A stretch of 64,000 nt of DNA from Bacteroidaceae bacterium (GCA_017429525.1 JAFROT010000022.1:1-64000); one strand, 5' to 3'; shown: positions 24,103 to 33,640, counted from the first letter of the stretch. A program made the numbers and translations. The notes: generated by a model from the letters alone, not told the origin.

Positions 24103-27100
24103 ATGAATATGCACACGTTCAGCATAATGATGAAGAACTTGGCGGCGTCACGATGGCTCCCGCTCCTCTTCTGCTTCTTTGTCTACACGCCCCCTGCTGC
24201 GGCAGCTCCCTACGGCTTCAAGAGTTACATGACCGTAGATGGCCTCTCGGACAACCGCGTTCTCTGTGGCTTGCAGGACAGCTATGGTTTCCTGTGGCTC
24301 GGTACGGCCAATGGCCTCAATTGTTATGACGGGCAGCGTAATATCGTCTACCGCAATATGATTGCTGAAGATGTGGCGTTCGAGAATAATCAGATTACGG
24401 CTCTGCTGGAGCAGGACGGCGACATCTGGTTCGGCGGTGCCTTCGGGTTGTATGTCTATCGTCGGCGTGACAATAGCTTCGCCCGCTTCGAGAAGGCCAC
24501 TCGCTATGGCGTACTGGTCAGTTCTACCGTCGACAAGATGGCGCGTACGCAGAACGGCCTCATCTGGATCGGTACTCAGGGGCAGGGACTCTTCCTCTAT
24601 GATCCGGCTACGGGCACGCTCACGCAGGACAGTCGCCACAACGGCTTCATCTCCGACCTGACGATAGCGGCCGACGGCCTCGTCTATCTGGTGTCGCTGG
24701 ACGGTCAATTGTTGGTCTATGACCAGGAGGGACATTTCCAGCGGCAGTATGAGGTGCCGGGCTTCGTCGTCGACAAGAACAGGATGTGCGTCGAACATGT
24801 GGGCAGTCGACTGTTCGTGGGGTGTGACCAAGGACTCTTCCGCCTCAACACGGAGACGAATGCCCTCGACCGACTGCCCGTTGGCGGTGATGACTTCTTC
24901 GTGCGCTCGCTCATGGAGCGTGACGGCGACCTCCTTTTGGGGACGGACCATGGACTCTATGCCTATTCGTTGAGCGATGGCTCACTTGCTCGCTACGATG
25001 ACCCCGCCTTGCGGGTCTCGGCGCTGAGCGATGACTGCGTGAATGCACTCTTGACAACTGACGATGGCACGCTCTGTGTCCTCACCGATCGGGGAGGTCT
25101 CAACATCCAACCTTCCATGCCACAGGGACTGGAAATCCTGTCCCTCCCTGCCACGGCCAACGGCTTGCGTAATCGTGCCCTCGCCATCTGCCCTACTCAC
25201 GACGGACGCCTGTGGGTAGGCACGGAGGCGGGACTCTATGTCCGAGAGCCTGGGGAGCAGCATTTCCGACAGCCCTCCATGTTGAATACGCCCATCAACG
25301 AGGTGAGTGCACTCGTCGAGGACAACGATGACCTGTGGATTGGTACCCAGAACGCTGGCCTCTACGTGCTGAACACCATCACGGGCGCCTTGCGCCATTA
25401 CACCTACTCGGCCGACCGTCCTTACACCATAGCCTCTAATGAGGTGTATAGTCTCCTGCGCACGCGTAGCGGGGATATTTATGTAGGTACGAGCTGGGGA
25501 CTGCGCGTCTTCGACCGTGCCCATGAGCACTTTATGTTCTTCTCGGAGATCAGTTCGATGACGGGCATTACGGCCATCGACGAGGATCTTGATGGTAATA
25601 TATGGGCGGCCAGCGATAGTCATGGGCTCTTTGTCAAACGTGGCGACCAGGCTTTCCGGAACTATCTTACTCATGCGGGGAACCGGCGCTCGTTGCCCGA
25701 CAATGCGGTCACGAGTGTCGTCTGCGATAGCCGTGGCACGATCTGGATTGCGACAAAGGGCGGAGGCCTCTGTCGCTACGCTCCAGCTACCGATGACTTC
25801 GAGCGGTATGGCGCTCCCGATTCTCCACTTCAGCGCGAGCAGGTCTATTTCGTACAGGAAGATGCGTCCCACAACCTATGGCTCGGAGGCGAGTATGGGT
25901 TCGTCCGCATCAACGCTGACGGTTCCCTGTTGACGGAACTCCATCACCTTACTGGTGAGCGTCGCGAGCAGAATCCTTGGAATGCGAGCTGTCGCGATGC
26001 CACTGGGCATGTCTATGCGGGCGGAAGTGGTGAAATTGTCTGCATCACGCCCGACAAGGTCCGTCTGCATACGACTCATCAGCCAGTCTATATCAGCAGC
26101 ATCACTTTCCCGAATACGGATGATAGCCAAGCCGAACTCAACCGGCTTCACCTCAACCATCCGCTCTACGTCACTGATGCTATACGTCTGCCTTTCACCG
26201 ACAATCACTTCACGCTGCATTTCGCTTCGCCTCGCTTCGGGCGCAGTCCCTTCGTGCACTACGAATATATGTTAGAGGGCTTTGACAAGACTTGGGCACG
26301 AGGGTCCGACAACCGCGAGGCCACCTACTCTAACCTTCCTTCTGGCACCTATACCTTCCTCCTGCGCGAGGCTGGCGATGACAATCCCGAGCACTACGCC
26401 AAGCTGAGAATCACGGCCCTGTCGCCTTGGTACAGCACGCCGTGGGCTTATGCTCTCTATGCCCTTGCACTTGCGGCCGTCGTCTACGCAATCTACAGCC
26501 GTACGAAGCGGAAGATGAGACGCAACTATGAGGCGCAGATGGAGGACTACCGCCTTCGTCAGGAGAAGGAGAATTTCCAGTCCAAGATCAATTTCTTCAT
26601 TAATCTTGTTCATGAGATACGCACCCCGCTCAGCCTTATCACCCTGCCTTTGGAACAAATGGAGGAGGGGGAACTCTCGGACGACAATCGCAATCACGTC
26701 CACGCTATACGCCGCAACACCAACTATCTCTTGGGCATTACCAACCAGCTGCTTGATTTCCAGAAAGCGGAGAATGAGGGTAAGATACAATTGCAGTTGG
26801 GCACTTGCGATGTCGCGCAGCTCCTCGATGGAATCTACCGTCAGTTCAAGGACCCCATGAAGGTGCAGGGACTGTCGCTCCAACTCCAGTTGCCGCAGTC
26901 GCGCGTCGTCACCACGCTCGATCGCGACAAGGTCTCCAAAGTGCTCATGAACTTGCTCGGTAACGCCCTCAAGTATGCACGTTCCGAGGTGATTCTGCGC
27001 CTCGAACAGACGGCAGAGGACCGCTTCGCCATCTCCGTCATCGATGATGGTCCTGGCGTACCCCTTGCCGAGCGCGAACGTATTTTCGTTGTCTACTATC

Positions 27101-28188
27101 AGATTGCAGGCGATGCAACAGCCGCTCATTTGGGCACAGGGTTAGGGCTCTCCTACGCCAAGATGCTGGCTACGGCGCATGGAGGCGACATCCGTTATGC
27201 CGATGCGGTGGGTGGAGGCTCTGATTTCACCCTGATACTGCCCATCCGTCATGACCAGACTGCCTCGTCGGATGTCGTCCAAGTGCCGGGTGAATCAGGT
27301 GACGCTCCCGAAGGGCAAGAAGGTGCAGAAAATGCCGATTCCATCGCGAATAATCGCTCATTCCGCATTCTTTTGGTCGAGGACAATGATGAACTGCTCC
27401 GTGCCACGGCCGAGGGCCTGCGCAAGTGGTTCCATGTCATGAAAGCTCATGACGGCGTAGAGGCGCTTGATGTCCTTCATCATCATGATATGGATGTCAT
27501 CGTCTCTGACGTGATGATGCCTCGGATGGACGGCAACGAACTCTGTCGCCAACTCAAGTCTGACATCAACTACTCCCACCTGCCGGTTATCCTCCTAACC
27601 GCCAAAACCACGGTTGAGGCAAAGCTCGAGGGTATGCAGAGCGGTGCTGACATCTATCTGGAAAAGCCATTCTCGATGCGGCAACTTCATCTCCAGATCA
27701 ACAGCCTCTTGCGTATGCGTCAGCGTTTCTACGAGCGCATGCGTCAGGTAGAGGGTGCTGAAGCGGCACTCAGTCTCGAGACGGACTTTGGTCTCAACCA
27801 GCAGGACATCCAGTTCATGGAGCGGTTACAGGAGCTTGTTCGTCAGAACATGCGCGATGAGCAATTCTCCATCGATGTATTGGCCGAGCAGATGAACATG
27901 AGCCGCAGTAGCTTCTATCGCAAGATTAAGGCGCTCACTGATATGACGCCGGTCGACTATATGAAAACGCAGCGATTGGAGCGTGCCGCTGCCCTCCTTC
28001 GTCAGGGACAGCGTATCACCGAAGTGGCTGATCAGGTGGGCTTCACTTCCAGCTCTTATTTCGCTAAATGCTTCCGTGCGAAGTATGGCGTGCTCCCGAA
28101 GGACTATATCACCAGCCTCCGTGATGGGGCAGAGCGAACTCAGCAAGAAACCTCCTCTATTCCAAAGGGCGACGAGTCCCCTTCCTGA
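24103..28188 (+). CDS. Hybrid two-component system regulator (sensor kinase, receiver, AraC DNA-binding)
   Basis: A 1361-residue one-protein sensor/regulator that detects breakdown products in the periplasm and activates glycan-use genes. The ATG at 24103 is preferred to an upstream TTG at 24082. Order: signal peptide or N-terminal anchor (1-35), two seven-bladed propellers of Reg_prop type repeats (about 36-690, LWIGTQ and IWAAS-like blades), Y_Y_Y domain (about 695-765), membrane helix (about 779-799), HisKA with H837 in NLVHEIRTPLS, and HATPase (about 940-1050, NLLGNALKYA, DDGPGVP, GTGLGLSYAK). A receiver domain with D1136 in VSDVMMPRMDG and an AraC-type helix-turn-helix pair (about 1260-1345) complete it. 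It is divergent from GH43 and next to locus 1, its likely regulon; no other regulator lies in the window, so locus 2 may also depend on it. Confidence 0.95.
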   Translation: MNMHTFSIMMKNLAASRWLPLLFCFFVYTPPAAAAPYGFKSYMTVDGLSDNRVLCGLQDSYGFLWLGTANGLNCYDGQRNIVYRNMIAEDVAFENNQITALLEQDGDIWFGGAFGLYVYRRRDNSFARFEKATRYGVLVSSTVDKMARTQNGLIWIGTQGQGLFLYDPATGTLTQDSRHNGFISDLTIAADGLVYLVSLDGQLLVYDQEGHFQRQYEVPGFVVDKNRMCVEHVGSRLFVGCDQGLFRLNTETNALDRLPVGGDDFFVRSLMERDGDLLLGTDHGLYAYSLSDGSLARYDDPALRVSALSDDCVNALLTTDDGTLCVLTDRGGLNIQPSMPQGLEILSLPATANGLRNRALAICPTHDGRLWVGTEAGLYVREPGEQHFRQPSMLNTPINEVSALVEDNDDLWIGTQNAGLYVLNTITGALRHYTYSADRPYTIASNEVYSLLRTRSGDIYVGTSWGLRVFDRAHEHFMFFSEISSMTGITAIDEDLDGNIWAASDSHGLFVKRGDQAFRNYLTHAGNRRSLPDNAVTSVVCDSRGTIWIATKGGGLCRYAPATDDFERYGAPDSPLQREQVYFVQEDASHNLWLGGEYGFVRINADGSLLTELHHLTGERREQNPWNASCRDATGHVYAGGSGEIVCITPDKVRLHTTHQPVYISSITFPNTDDSQAELNRLHLNHPLYVTDAIRLPFTDNHFTLHFASPRFGRSPFVHYEYMLEGFDKTWARGSDNREATYSNLPSGTYTFLLREAGDDNPEHYAKLRITALSPWYSTPWAYALYALALAAVVYAIYSRTKRKMRRNYEAQMEDYRLRQEKENFQSKINFFINLVHEIRTPLSLITLPLEQMEEGELSDDNRNHVHAIRRNTNYLLGITNQLLDFQKAENEGKIQLQLGTCDVAQLLDGIYRQFKDPMKVQGLSLQLQLPQSRVVTTLDRDKVSKVLMNLLGNALKYARSEVILRLEQTAEDRFAISVIDDGPGVPLAERERIFVVYYQIAGDATAAHLGTGLGLSYAKMLATAHGGDIRYADAVGGGSDFTLILPIRHDQTASSDVVQVPGESGDAPEGQEGAENADSIANNRSFRILLVEDNDELLRATAEGLRKWFHVMKAHDGVEALDVLHHHDMDVIVSDVMMPRMDGNELCRQLKSDINYSHLPVILLTAKTTVEAKLEGMQSGADIYLEKPFSMRQLHLQINSLLRMRQRFYERMRQVEGAEAALSLETDFGLNQQDIQFMERLQELVRQNMRDEQFSIDVLAEQMNMSRSSFYRKIKALTDMTPVDYMKTQRLERAAALLRQGQRITEVADQVGFTSSSYFAKCFRAKYGVLPKDYITSLRDGAERTQQETSSIPKGDESPS

Positions 28189-28211
28189 TTGACGACCTTT
28201 CCGCTTAGTAA

Positions 28212-28260
28212 CAAAAAAAGAGGCCGTAAAGCCTCTTTTTTTGTGATCCGTTTGGGCTCG
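28212..28260 (-). repeat. Duplicated tRNA-Lys 3' end plus terminator
   Basis: About 50 bp (28212-28260) repeat 28332-28380 almost exactly: terminator hairpin, then TGATCCGTTTGGG-CTCG, which is the 3' acceptor and T-stem side of the neighbouring tRNA-Lys on the minus strand. One G is missing. This is a partial tRNA copy without a 5' half. Confidence 0.85.
28220..28242. terminator. Bidirectional terminator after the hybrid regulator
   Basis: GAGGCCGTAAAGCCTC hairpin with A run before and T run after, so it works on both strands. It is part of a duplicated segment with 28341-28362. Confidence 0.88.
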
Positions 28261-28340
28261 CGCTCTACTCGAAGAGACGCTTTCAGAGCGTAGCGGGTGA
28301 AAGAACCCTTGGGTGAGAGTCCCAGATGAACAACAAAAAA

Positions 28341-28362
28341 GAGGCCGTAAAGCCTCTTTTTT
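28341..28362. terminator. Terminator of the tRNA-Lys gene
   Basis: GAGGCCGTAAAGCCTC hairpin flanked by A and T runs. On the minus strand it follows the tRNA end directly. Confidence 0.88.
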
Positions 28363-28363
28363 G

Positions 28364-28436
28364 TGATCCGTTTGGGGCTCGAACCCAAGACCCCAACATT
28401 AAAAGTGTTGTGCTCTACCAGCTGAGCTAACGGATC
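28364..28436 (-). tRNA. tRNA-Lys (anticodon TTT)
   Basis: On the minus strand the 73 bases fold as a complete cloverleaf. The acceptor stem pairs GATCCGT with ACGGATC, the D arm is GCTCAGCTGGTAGAGC, and the anticodon arm CAACA-CTTTTAA-TGTTG holds anticodon TTT. The T arm is TTGGG-TTCGAGC-CCCAA and the discriminator base is A. CCA is not encoded. A promoter box lies at 28478-28485 and a terminator follows directly. Confidence 0.97.
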
Positions 28437-28477
28437 TAACCCAATGCTAAATAGGGGATATTCCCGATTTGCGGCTG

Positions 28478-28485
28478 CAAAGGTA
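28478..28485 (-). promoter_or_regulatory. -7 promoter box for tRNA-Lys
   Basis: TACCTTTG on the minus strand, 42 bp upstream of the tRNA 5' end. Confidence 0.75.
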
Positions 28486-28538
28486 ATGCTTTTTGAGCGA
28501 ACACGCAAACTTTTGAGCGTTTTTTGTCGTTTTCGCCT

Positions 28539-29696
28539 TTATTTTCCTTCTTCCACTTCCCTCGGACCGATTTCAGTGGGCGTGTCAGCTGGGGCAACCT
28601 TGGGGACAATACTCGGCGGTGTGTCGTTGAGAATAAACTGACGATAGTAGGAGATAAGCAGTGTGGTGAGAGGCAGGGCAATGATGAGTCCGATGAAGCC
28701 GAGGAGTGAACCCCAGATGGAGAGCGAAAGGAGGATGACAGCAGGCTTGAGGCCCATTGCAGACCCCATGATCTTGGGCACGAGCACGATGTCCTGAATG
28801 GCTTGTACGACGCATACGACGATGACCGCAGGGATGAAGATGACCCAGAAACTCTCGCCTGTGTCGGCAGCTTTGAGTAAGGCAAGGAGCACCATCGGCA
28901 CAAATCCCAGAGTTTGCAGGTAAGGCACAAGATTCAGAAAGCCCATGAACATACCAAGGCCCACAGCAAGAGGGAAGTCCACGATGACGAACCCGATGGA
29001 GAAGAGTATGCCTACGCAGAGCGCCACGAGACCTTGGCCACGGAAATAGCTGTTCATACCGCGCTCGACATCTTCAGCGAGGTGCGAGGCAAAGGCACGA
29101 CTGCCCTTGGGAATGAGCGAGATCCATCCGTCGCTGAGCTTCTCGTAGTCCTGCAGAATAAAGAACATATAGAGTAGGACGATGAGCGAGCCGATGACTC
29201 CCACCGCGAAGTCAACCGTCTGATAGACTACGCCCCACAGTTGCACCAGCAGCGATTGTACGGCCTCGAGGAAACTGCGTTCCTGCACGAGGTCGAGGAT
29301 ACTCTTCTGGTACTTAGAGCCATATTGGTCGAGGAACTGTTGGATGTAGGGGATGAGCCCTGTGCCGCCTAGGAAACGCTCGGAGTACTGCGAGAAGAGG
29401 CCGCCGACCTTGGAGAATTCCGAAACGATAGGCGGTACGATGAGCAGGATGAGTCCCGTGACTACGGCCAACACGAGGATGAAAGCGATGATAATGCTGA
29501 GGGTGCGGTAACGCAGATGGCAGCGGTACTGCAGGAATTTGACGAGCGGATGGATGAAATAGGCCAACAGCCATGCGATGAAAAACGGTAACAGCACGCT
29601 GCTCAGTCGGTTGACGAGTAGACCTATGCCTACGAGGATGAGCGCGAGAAGTGCACCTCGAATGAAGCTGTCAAAAGTGATGGGGGTCTTGAACAT
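28539..29696 (-). CDS. AI-2E family transporter (PerM/YdiK-like membrane protein)
   Basis: A 385-residue inner-membrane protein with about eight hydrophobic segments: pairs near 10-60, one near 65-90, then a soluble loop of about 60 residues, and further helices from about 150 to 350. The C-terminal half shows the family signature (GLMKLNPVLLL-like MGLKPAVILLSLSIWGSLLGFIGLIIALP). Members export small molecules or ions; the autoinducer-2 name comes from E. coli TqsA and should not be taken as function here. The C-terminal tail is proline-rich and charged. The gene lies 65 bp after the thymidine kinase gene on the same strand, so the two may share a transcript. It ends 102 bp before the tRNA-Lys gene. 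Confidence 0.9.
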   Translation of the reverse strand: MFKTPITFDSFIRGALLALILVGIGLLVNRLSSVLLPFFIAWLLAYFIHPLVKFLQYRCHLRYRTLSIIIAFILVLAVVTGLILLIVPPIVSEFSKVGGLFSQYSERFLGGTGLIPYIQQFLDQYGSKYQKSILDLVQERSFLEAVQSLLVQLWGVVYQTVDFAVGVIGSLIVLLYMFFILQDYEKLSDGWISLIPKGSRAFASHLAEDVERGMNSYFRGQGLVALCVGILFSIGFVIVDFPLAVGLGMFMGFLNLVPYLQTLGFVPMVLLALLKAADTGESFWVIFIPAVIVVCVVQAIQDIVLVPKIMGSAMGLKPAVILLSLSIWGSLLGFIGLIIALPLTTLLISYYRQFILNDTPPSIVPKVAPADTPTEIGPREVEEGK

Positions 29697-29761
29697 ACTA
29701 AAGAGTGGAATATAGTTGAGGGGGAGATTGATGAAACTAATGGACTTAGAGGCTTGGAAGT

Positions 29762-30346
29762 CTATTTCTTACCCATCGCCTCGGCATAGCATTGACGGCA
29801 TAGCGGTTCGTACTCATGTGTTTCGCCGAGCATGACCTGCCGGTCGCCTGCAACGATGCGGTGGCTGACGTAGGCGAGGGCGCCACAACGGACGCAGATG
29901 GCGTGAACCTTAGTGACTTCGTCTGCGATGGCACAGAGCTGTGGCATCGGGCCGAAGGGCTGTCCCTTGAAGTCAAGGTCAAGCCCAGCCACGATGACGC
30001 GTATGCCACGGTCGGCAAGTTCGTTGCAGACATCAACAATCTGCTCGTCGAAGAACTGAGCCTCATCAATGCCGAGCACGTCGCAGTCCGACCCCATAAG
30101 CAGGATGCTGGCTGCGCTCTCAACAGGTGTTGAGGGGATTGCTTTGCCCTCGTGGCTGACGACATCCTCTTCGCTATAGCGCACGTCGATGGCAGGTTTG
30201 AAGATCTCCACTTTCTGCTTGGCGAAGGTCGCTCGTTTCATGCGGCGGATGAGTTCTTCAGTCTTGCCAGAGAACATCGAGCCGCAGACGACCTCAACGC
30301 GTCCGCGACGCATCATTTCGCCGTTGTAGTCTTTGGGATTTGTCAT
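29762..30346 (-). CDS. tdk: Thymidine kinase, type II
   Basis: A 194-residue cytosolic enzyme that phosphorylates thymidine to dTMP with ATP (pyrimidine salvage). Visible: P-loop [11 protein letters not shown] (about residues 22-32), DEAQFFD (Walker B and catalytic region, about 94-100), [13 protein letters not shown] lasso-type segment and four zinc-binding cysteines in CVRCG and CRQC. Length is normal for the family. A promoter box (30369-30376, minus strand) lies directly upstream, back to back with that of rsmI. Confidence 0.96.
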   Translation of the reverse strand: MTNPKDYNGEMMRRGRVEVVCGSMFSGKTEELIRRMKRATFAKQKVEIFKPAIDVRYSEEDVVSHEGKAIPSTPVESAASILLMGSDCDVLGIDEAQFFDEQIVDVCNELADRGIRVIVAGLDLDFKGQPFGPMPQLCAIADEVTKVHAICVRCGALAYVSHRIVAGDRQVMLGETHEYEPLCRQCYAEAMGKK

Positions 30347-30368
30347 GTCTTTTTGCTGAATTTGGGGT

Positions 30369-30376
30369 CAAAAGTA
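30369..30376 (-). promoter_or_regulatory. -7 promoter box for tdk
   Basis: TACTTTTG on the minus strand, 23 bp before the tdk start codon. Confidence 0.72.
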
Positions 30377-30481
30377 GCCTTTTCTTTGTATGCGGCCAAA
30401 TAAATTAGGTTAAAAACTGCAAGAAATGTAAATAAATCGTAAATTGTTAAATTGTTCATCGCTAAATCGTCAAATAATGTC

Positions 30482-30489
30482 TACCTTTG
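30482..30489 (+). promoter_or_regulatory. -7 promoter box touching the rsmI start
   Basis: TACCTTTG ends only four bases before the ATG at 30494, which would place the transcript start at or within one or two bases of the start codon. Confidence 0.7.
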
Positions 30490-30493
30490 CCCT

Positions 30494-31162
30494 ATGTTAT
30501 ACCTCGTACCTACACCCGTAGGCAATTTAGACGACATCACGCTGCGCGCCTTGAAGGTGTTGCAGGAGGTGGACTTGATCCTGGCAGAGGACACGCGAAC
30601 AAGCGGTCAGCTGTTGAAGCATTTCGATATCCATCGCCCGATGCTTTCGTACCACAAGTTCAACGAGCACCAGACGGTAGCCCATATTGTGGAACGCCTG
30701 TTGGCGGGCGAGTCGGTGGCCGTAGTGAGCGATGCCGGCACTCCGGGCATCAGCGATCCGGGCTTCCTCGTGGCGCGTGAGGCCGCACGAGCCGGTGTCG
30801 AAGTGAGTTGTCTGCCTGGCGCTACGGCTTTTGTGCCGGCGTTAGTGGCCTCGGGCTTGCCGTGCGACAAGTTCTGCTTTGAGGGCTTCCTGCCTCAGAA
30901 GAAAGGACGGCAGACGCGTCTGCAGCAGTTGGCCGATGAGCCTCGTACGATTGTCTTCTATGAGTCGCCTCATCGCGTAGTGAAGGCGCTGCAGCAGTTC
31001 GTGGAGGTGTTCGGGGCCGACCGCCCGGTAGCCGTCTGTCGCGAAATCTCGAAGTTGCATGAAGAGGTCGTGCGTGGGACGATGGCCGAGGCCCTGGCCC
31101 ATTTCACCGAGAACGCTCCGCGCGGCGAGTTCGTCATCGTAGTGGGCGGTAAGGAGGATTGA
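30494..31162 (+). CDS. rsmI: 16S rRNA (cytidine-1402-2'-O)-methyltransferase RsmI
   Basis: A 222-residue cytosolic SAM-dependent methyltransferase that methylates the ribose of C1402 in the 16S rRNA P site. The start at 30494 is fixed by the conserved beginning MLYLVPTPVGNLDDITLRAL; a longer frame exists but adds unrelated residues. Family marks: AEDTRTSGQLLKHF, SDAGTPGISDPG and LPGATAFVPALVASGLP, all at the usual distances. The -7 box almost touches the start codon, so the mRNA may be leaderless. It is divergent from tdk. Confidence 0.95.
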   Translation: MLYLVPTPVGNLDDITLRALKVLQEVDLILAEDTRTSGQLLKHFDIHRPMLSYHKFNEHQTVAHIVERLLAGESVAVVSDAGTPGISDPGFLVAREAARAGVEVSCLPGATAFVPALVASGLPCDKFCFEGFLPQKKGRQTRLQQLADEPRTIVFYESPHRVVKALQQFVEVFGADRPVAVCREISKLHEEVVRGTMAEALAHFTENAPRGEFVIVVGGKED

Positions 31163-31274
31163 TGAGATGAATCATCCATAATGAAAAAACAGAGTTAAAG
31201 ATTCATTCTAAATAATAGACTAATTACTTGAAAGTAAATATTTACGAAGAACAAAAACTAAAATCTGAAGCAAT

Positions 31275-32126
31275 ATGAAAAAGTTATTTTTCCTGCCCCT
31301 TTGCCTGATGGCTTTGGTGGCTTGCAATGATGTCAAGAAAGCAGAGGAACGTGCACAAATGGAGCGCGATTCGCTCTTGCAAGTTATCGACGAGCGCGAC
31401 ACGGAGCTCAACGAGATCATGGGCTCTATCAACGAGGTTCAAGAGGGCTTCCGCCTCATCAATGAGGCTGAGGGCCGTATCACCGTGGCCAATGGCAACC
31501 CCGAGGCGGCTTCTTCGCGCGAAGTCATCCATGAGAATATGGCTTTCATCCAGCAGGCAATGCAGCAGAACCGCGACCGCATCGCACAACTGCAAGAGCG
31601 CCTGAAGACCACCACCGTCAATATCGACAAGCTGAAGAAGACCATCGACAACCTGGTCGCTCAGCTCGACGATCAGAACAAGCACGTTCAGGAACTGGAG
31701 GCACAGCTGGCCGAGAAGGATGTCCAAATTTCTGAGCAAGGCGAGCAGATCACCTCGCTGGCCGAGAATGTCAGCAACTTGCAGGCCGATAATCAGCAGA
31801 AGCAAGAGACCATCAAGGCTCAGGACAAGGATCTCCACTCTGCCTGGTTCGTCTTCGGCACCAAAGCCGAACTGAAGGAGCAGAAGATCCTGCAGAAGGG
31901 AGATGTGTTGAAGGCCAGCGACTTCAATCGCGATTACTTCACCAAGATCGACACCCGCATCGACAAGGAGATTAAGCTCTACAGCAAGAGCGCCGAATTG
32001 CTCACCAGCCATCCCGCAGGCACCTATGTGCTGGCTAAGGATGCCAAGGGGCAGTACGTCCTGAAGATCACTGACCCCAACCGCTTCTGGAGCGCCAGCA
32101 AGTATCTTGTCATTCAAGTGAAGTGA
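31275..32126 (+). CDS. Coiled-coil lipoprotein of unknown function
   Basis: A 283-residue protein with a lipoprotein signal (MKKLFFLPLCLMALVACN, lipid on C17). Residues about 20-190 form a long helical coiled coil rich in E, Q, K and D with heptad-like leucines. The C-terminal 90 residues form a small domain (SAWFVFGTKAELKEQKIL ... PNRFWSASKYLVIQVK) repeatedly seen in Bacteroidales lipoproteins of unknown role. It is presumably attached to the inner face of the outer membrane. It has no obvious partners: rsmI precedes it by 112 bp and hflX follows after a 210-bp repeat region, so it is likely a single-gene unit. Confidence 0.75.
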   Translation: MKKLFFLPLCLMALVACNDVKKAEERAQMERDSLLQVIDERDTELNEIMGSINEVQEGFRLINEAEGRITVANGNPEAASSREVIHENMAFIQQAMQQNRDRIAQLQERLKTTTVNIDKLKKTIDNLVAQLDDQNKHVQELEAQLAEKDVQISEQGEQITSLAENVSNLQADNQQKQETIKAQDKDLHSAWFVFGTKAELKEQKILQKGDVLKASDFNRDYFTKIDTRIDKEIKLYSKSAELLTSHPAGTYVLAKDAKGQYVLKITDPNRFWSASKYLVIQVK

Positions 32127-32156
32127 AAAGCGATAGAGCGCAATAGGGAGAAAAGT

Positions 32157-32335
32157 GGAAGAGTGAAAAGTGAAAAATACGAGTAGCCTTCAGGTCCTGA
32201 GACTAATTCTTATCTTTCACTTTTCACTCTTCCACTTTTCACCCTTTCACTCTTCGCACACTCAAGGCTAAATCTTATTTTTCACGTTTCACTTTTCACT
32301 GTCCGTTTTTCACTTTTCACACTTTCCTCTTTTCC
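32157..32335. repeat. Intergenic repeat element A with inverted arms
   Basis: GTGGAAGAGTGAAAAGTGAAA (about 32155-32175) has a perfect inverted partner at about 32217-32237. Between them lies a core (32185-32228) that matches elements B and C near 58444 and 59759 at 34 of 44 positions. Beyond it, more TTTCACTTTTCAC units run up to the hflX start codon. Confidence 0.85.
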
Positions 32336-32336
32336 T

Positions 32337-33593
32337 ATGAAAGAGTTCGTCATCACAGAGGCGAAAGCTGAAACAGCAGTACTTGTGGCGCTTATCACCC
32401 CGCAGCAGGATGAGCGCCGCACCACCGAGTATCTCGACGAGCTGGAGTTTCTGGCTCACACGGCAGGAGCTGTGACCATCAAGCGTTTCACACAGCGCGT
32501 GCAGGGCCCCAGTCAGGTGTCCTATGTAGGCAAGGGCAAGCTCGAGGAGATACGCGCGTTCATCGTGGCCGAGGAGGATGCCGAGCGTGAAGTAGGAATG
32601 GTCATCTTCGACGATGAACTCTCGGCCAAGCAGCTGCGCAATATCGAACAAGTGCTGAAGGTGAAGATCCTTGATCGCACCTCGCTCATCCTTGACATCT
32701 TTGCCATGCGTGCTCAGACGGCTAATGCCAAGACTCAGGTCGAGCTGGCGCAGTATCGCTACATGCTGCCACGCCTGCAACGTCTGTGGACTCACCTCGA
32801 GCGTCAGGGCGGCGGCTCTGGTTCGGGTGGCGGCAAGGGCAGCGTAGGTCTGCGCGGCCCGGGCGAGACGCAGCTGGAGATGGACCGCCGTATTATTCTC
32901 AACCGGATGAGCCTGCTCAAGCAGCGACTGGCCGACATCGACCGCCAGAAGACCACTCAGCGCAGCAACCGCGGGCGCATGATTCGCGTCGCCCTCGTGG
33001 GCTACACCAATGTAGGCAAGTCAACCCTCATGAACCTCCTTTCCAAGAGCGAGGTCTTCGCCGAGAACAAGCTCTTCGCTACGCTCGACACGACCGTCCG
33101 CAAGGTCATCATTGACAACCTGCCCTTCCTGCTCTCTGACACTGTAGGCTTCATTCGCAAGCTGCCTACCGACCTCATCGAGTCGTTCAAGAGCACCCTC
33201 GACGAGGTGCGTGAAGCTGATTTGCTCGTTCATGTCGTCGACATTTCACATCCCGACTTCGAGGAGCAGATCCGCGTTGTCGATAAGACCCTTGCCGACC
33301 TCGGCTGTGCCGACAAACCGCAGATGATCCTCTTCAACAAGATCGATGCCTACACCTTCACGCCTAAGGACGAGGACGACCTCACACCCGCCACGCGCGA
33401 GAATATGTCGCTGCCCGACCTCATGAAGACCTGGATGGCCAAGATGAATGGCGACTGCCTCTTCATCAGTGCCCGCGAGCGCGAGAATATAGATGAACTC
33501 AAGCGCGTGCTCTATGCCCGTGTGCGCGAGCTGCACGTACAGAAATATCCCTACAACGATTTCCTCTATCAGCACTACGAAGGTGAGGACTGA
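32337..33593 (+). CDS. hflX: Ribosome-associated GTPase HflX
   Basis: A 418-residue cytosolic GTPase that binds and splits stalled or idle 70S ribosomes under stress. N-terminal HflX domain (about 20-190) with the glycine-rich stretch [20 protein letters not shown], then the G domain: G1 GYTNVGKST from residue 222, [10 protein letters not shown] (G3), NKID (G4) and the switch segment between. A short C-terminal tail ([13 protein letters not shown]) replaces the longer tail of some relatives. The start codon directly follows repeat element A. The fumarase gene begins 47 bp downstream and may be cotranscribed. Confidence 0.96.
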   Translation: MKEFVITEAKAETAVLVALITPQQDERRTTEYLDELEFLAHTAGAVTIKRFTQRVQGPSQVSYVGKGKLEEIRAFIVAEEDAEREVGMVIFDDELSAKQLRNIEQVLKVKILDRTSLILDIFAMRAQTANAKTQVELAQYRYMLPRLQRLWTHLERQGGGSGSGGGKGSVGLRGPGETQLEMDRRIILNRMSLLKQRLADIDRQKTTQRSNRGRMIRVALVGYTNVGKSTLMNLLSKSEVFAENKLFATLDTTVRKVIIDNLPFLLSDTVGFIRKLPTDLIESFKSTLDEVREADLLVHVVDISHPDFEEQIRVVDKTLADLGCADKPQMILFNKIDAYTFTPKDEDDLTPATRENMSLPDLMKTWMAKMNGDCLFISARERENIDELKRVLYARVRELHVQKYPYNDFLYQHYEGED

Positions 33594-33640
33594 CCCCGGC
33601 TAATACATTTATTTATACATCCATCAAACACCAACAGTAT

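Noticed and set aside
28261-28331. Second tRNA between the two copies of the tRNA-Lys end
   Set aside because: Some T-arm-like and anticodon-arm-like pairings exist, but no complete cloverleaf can be formed on either strand.
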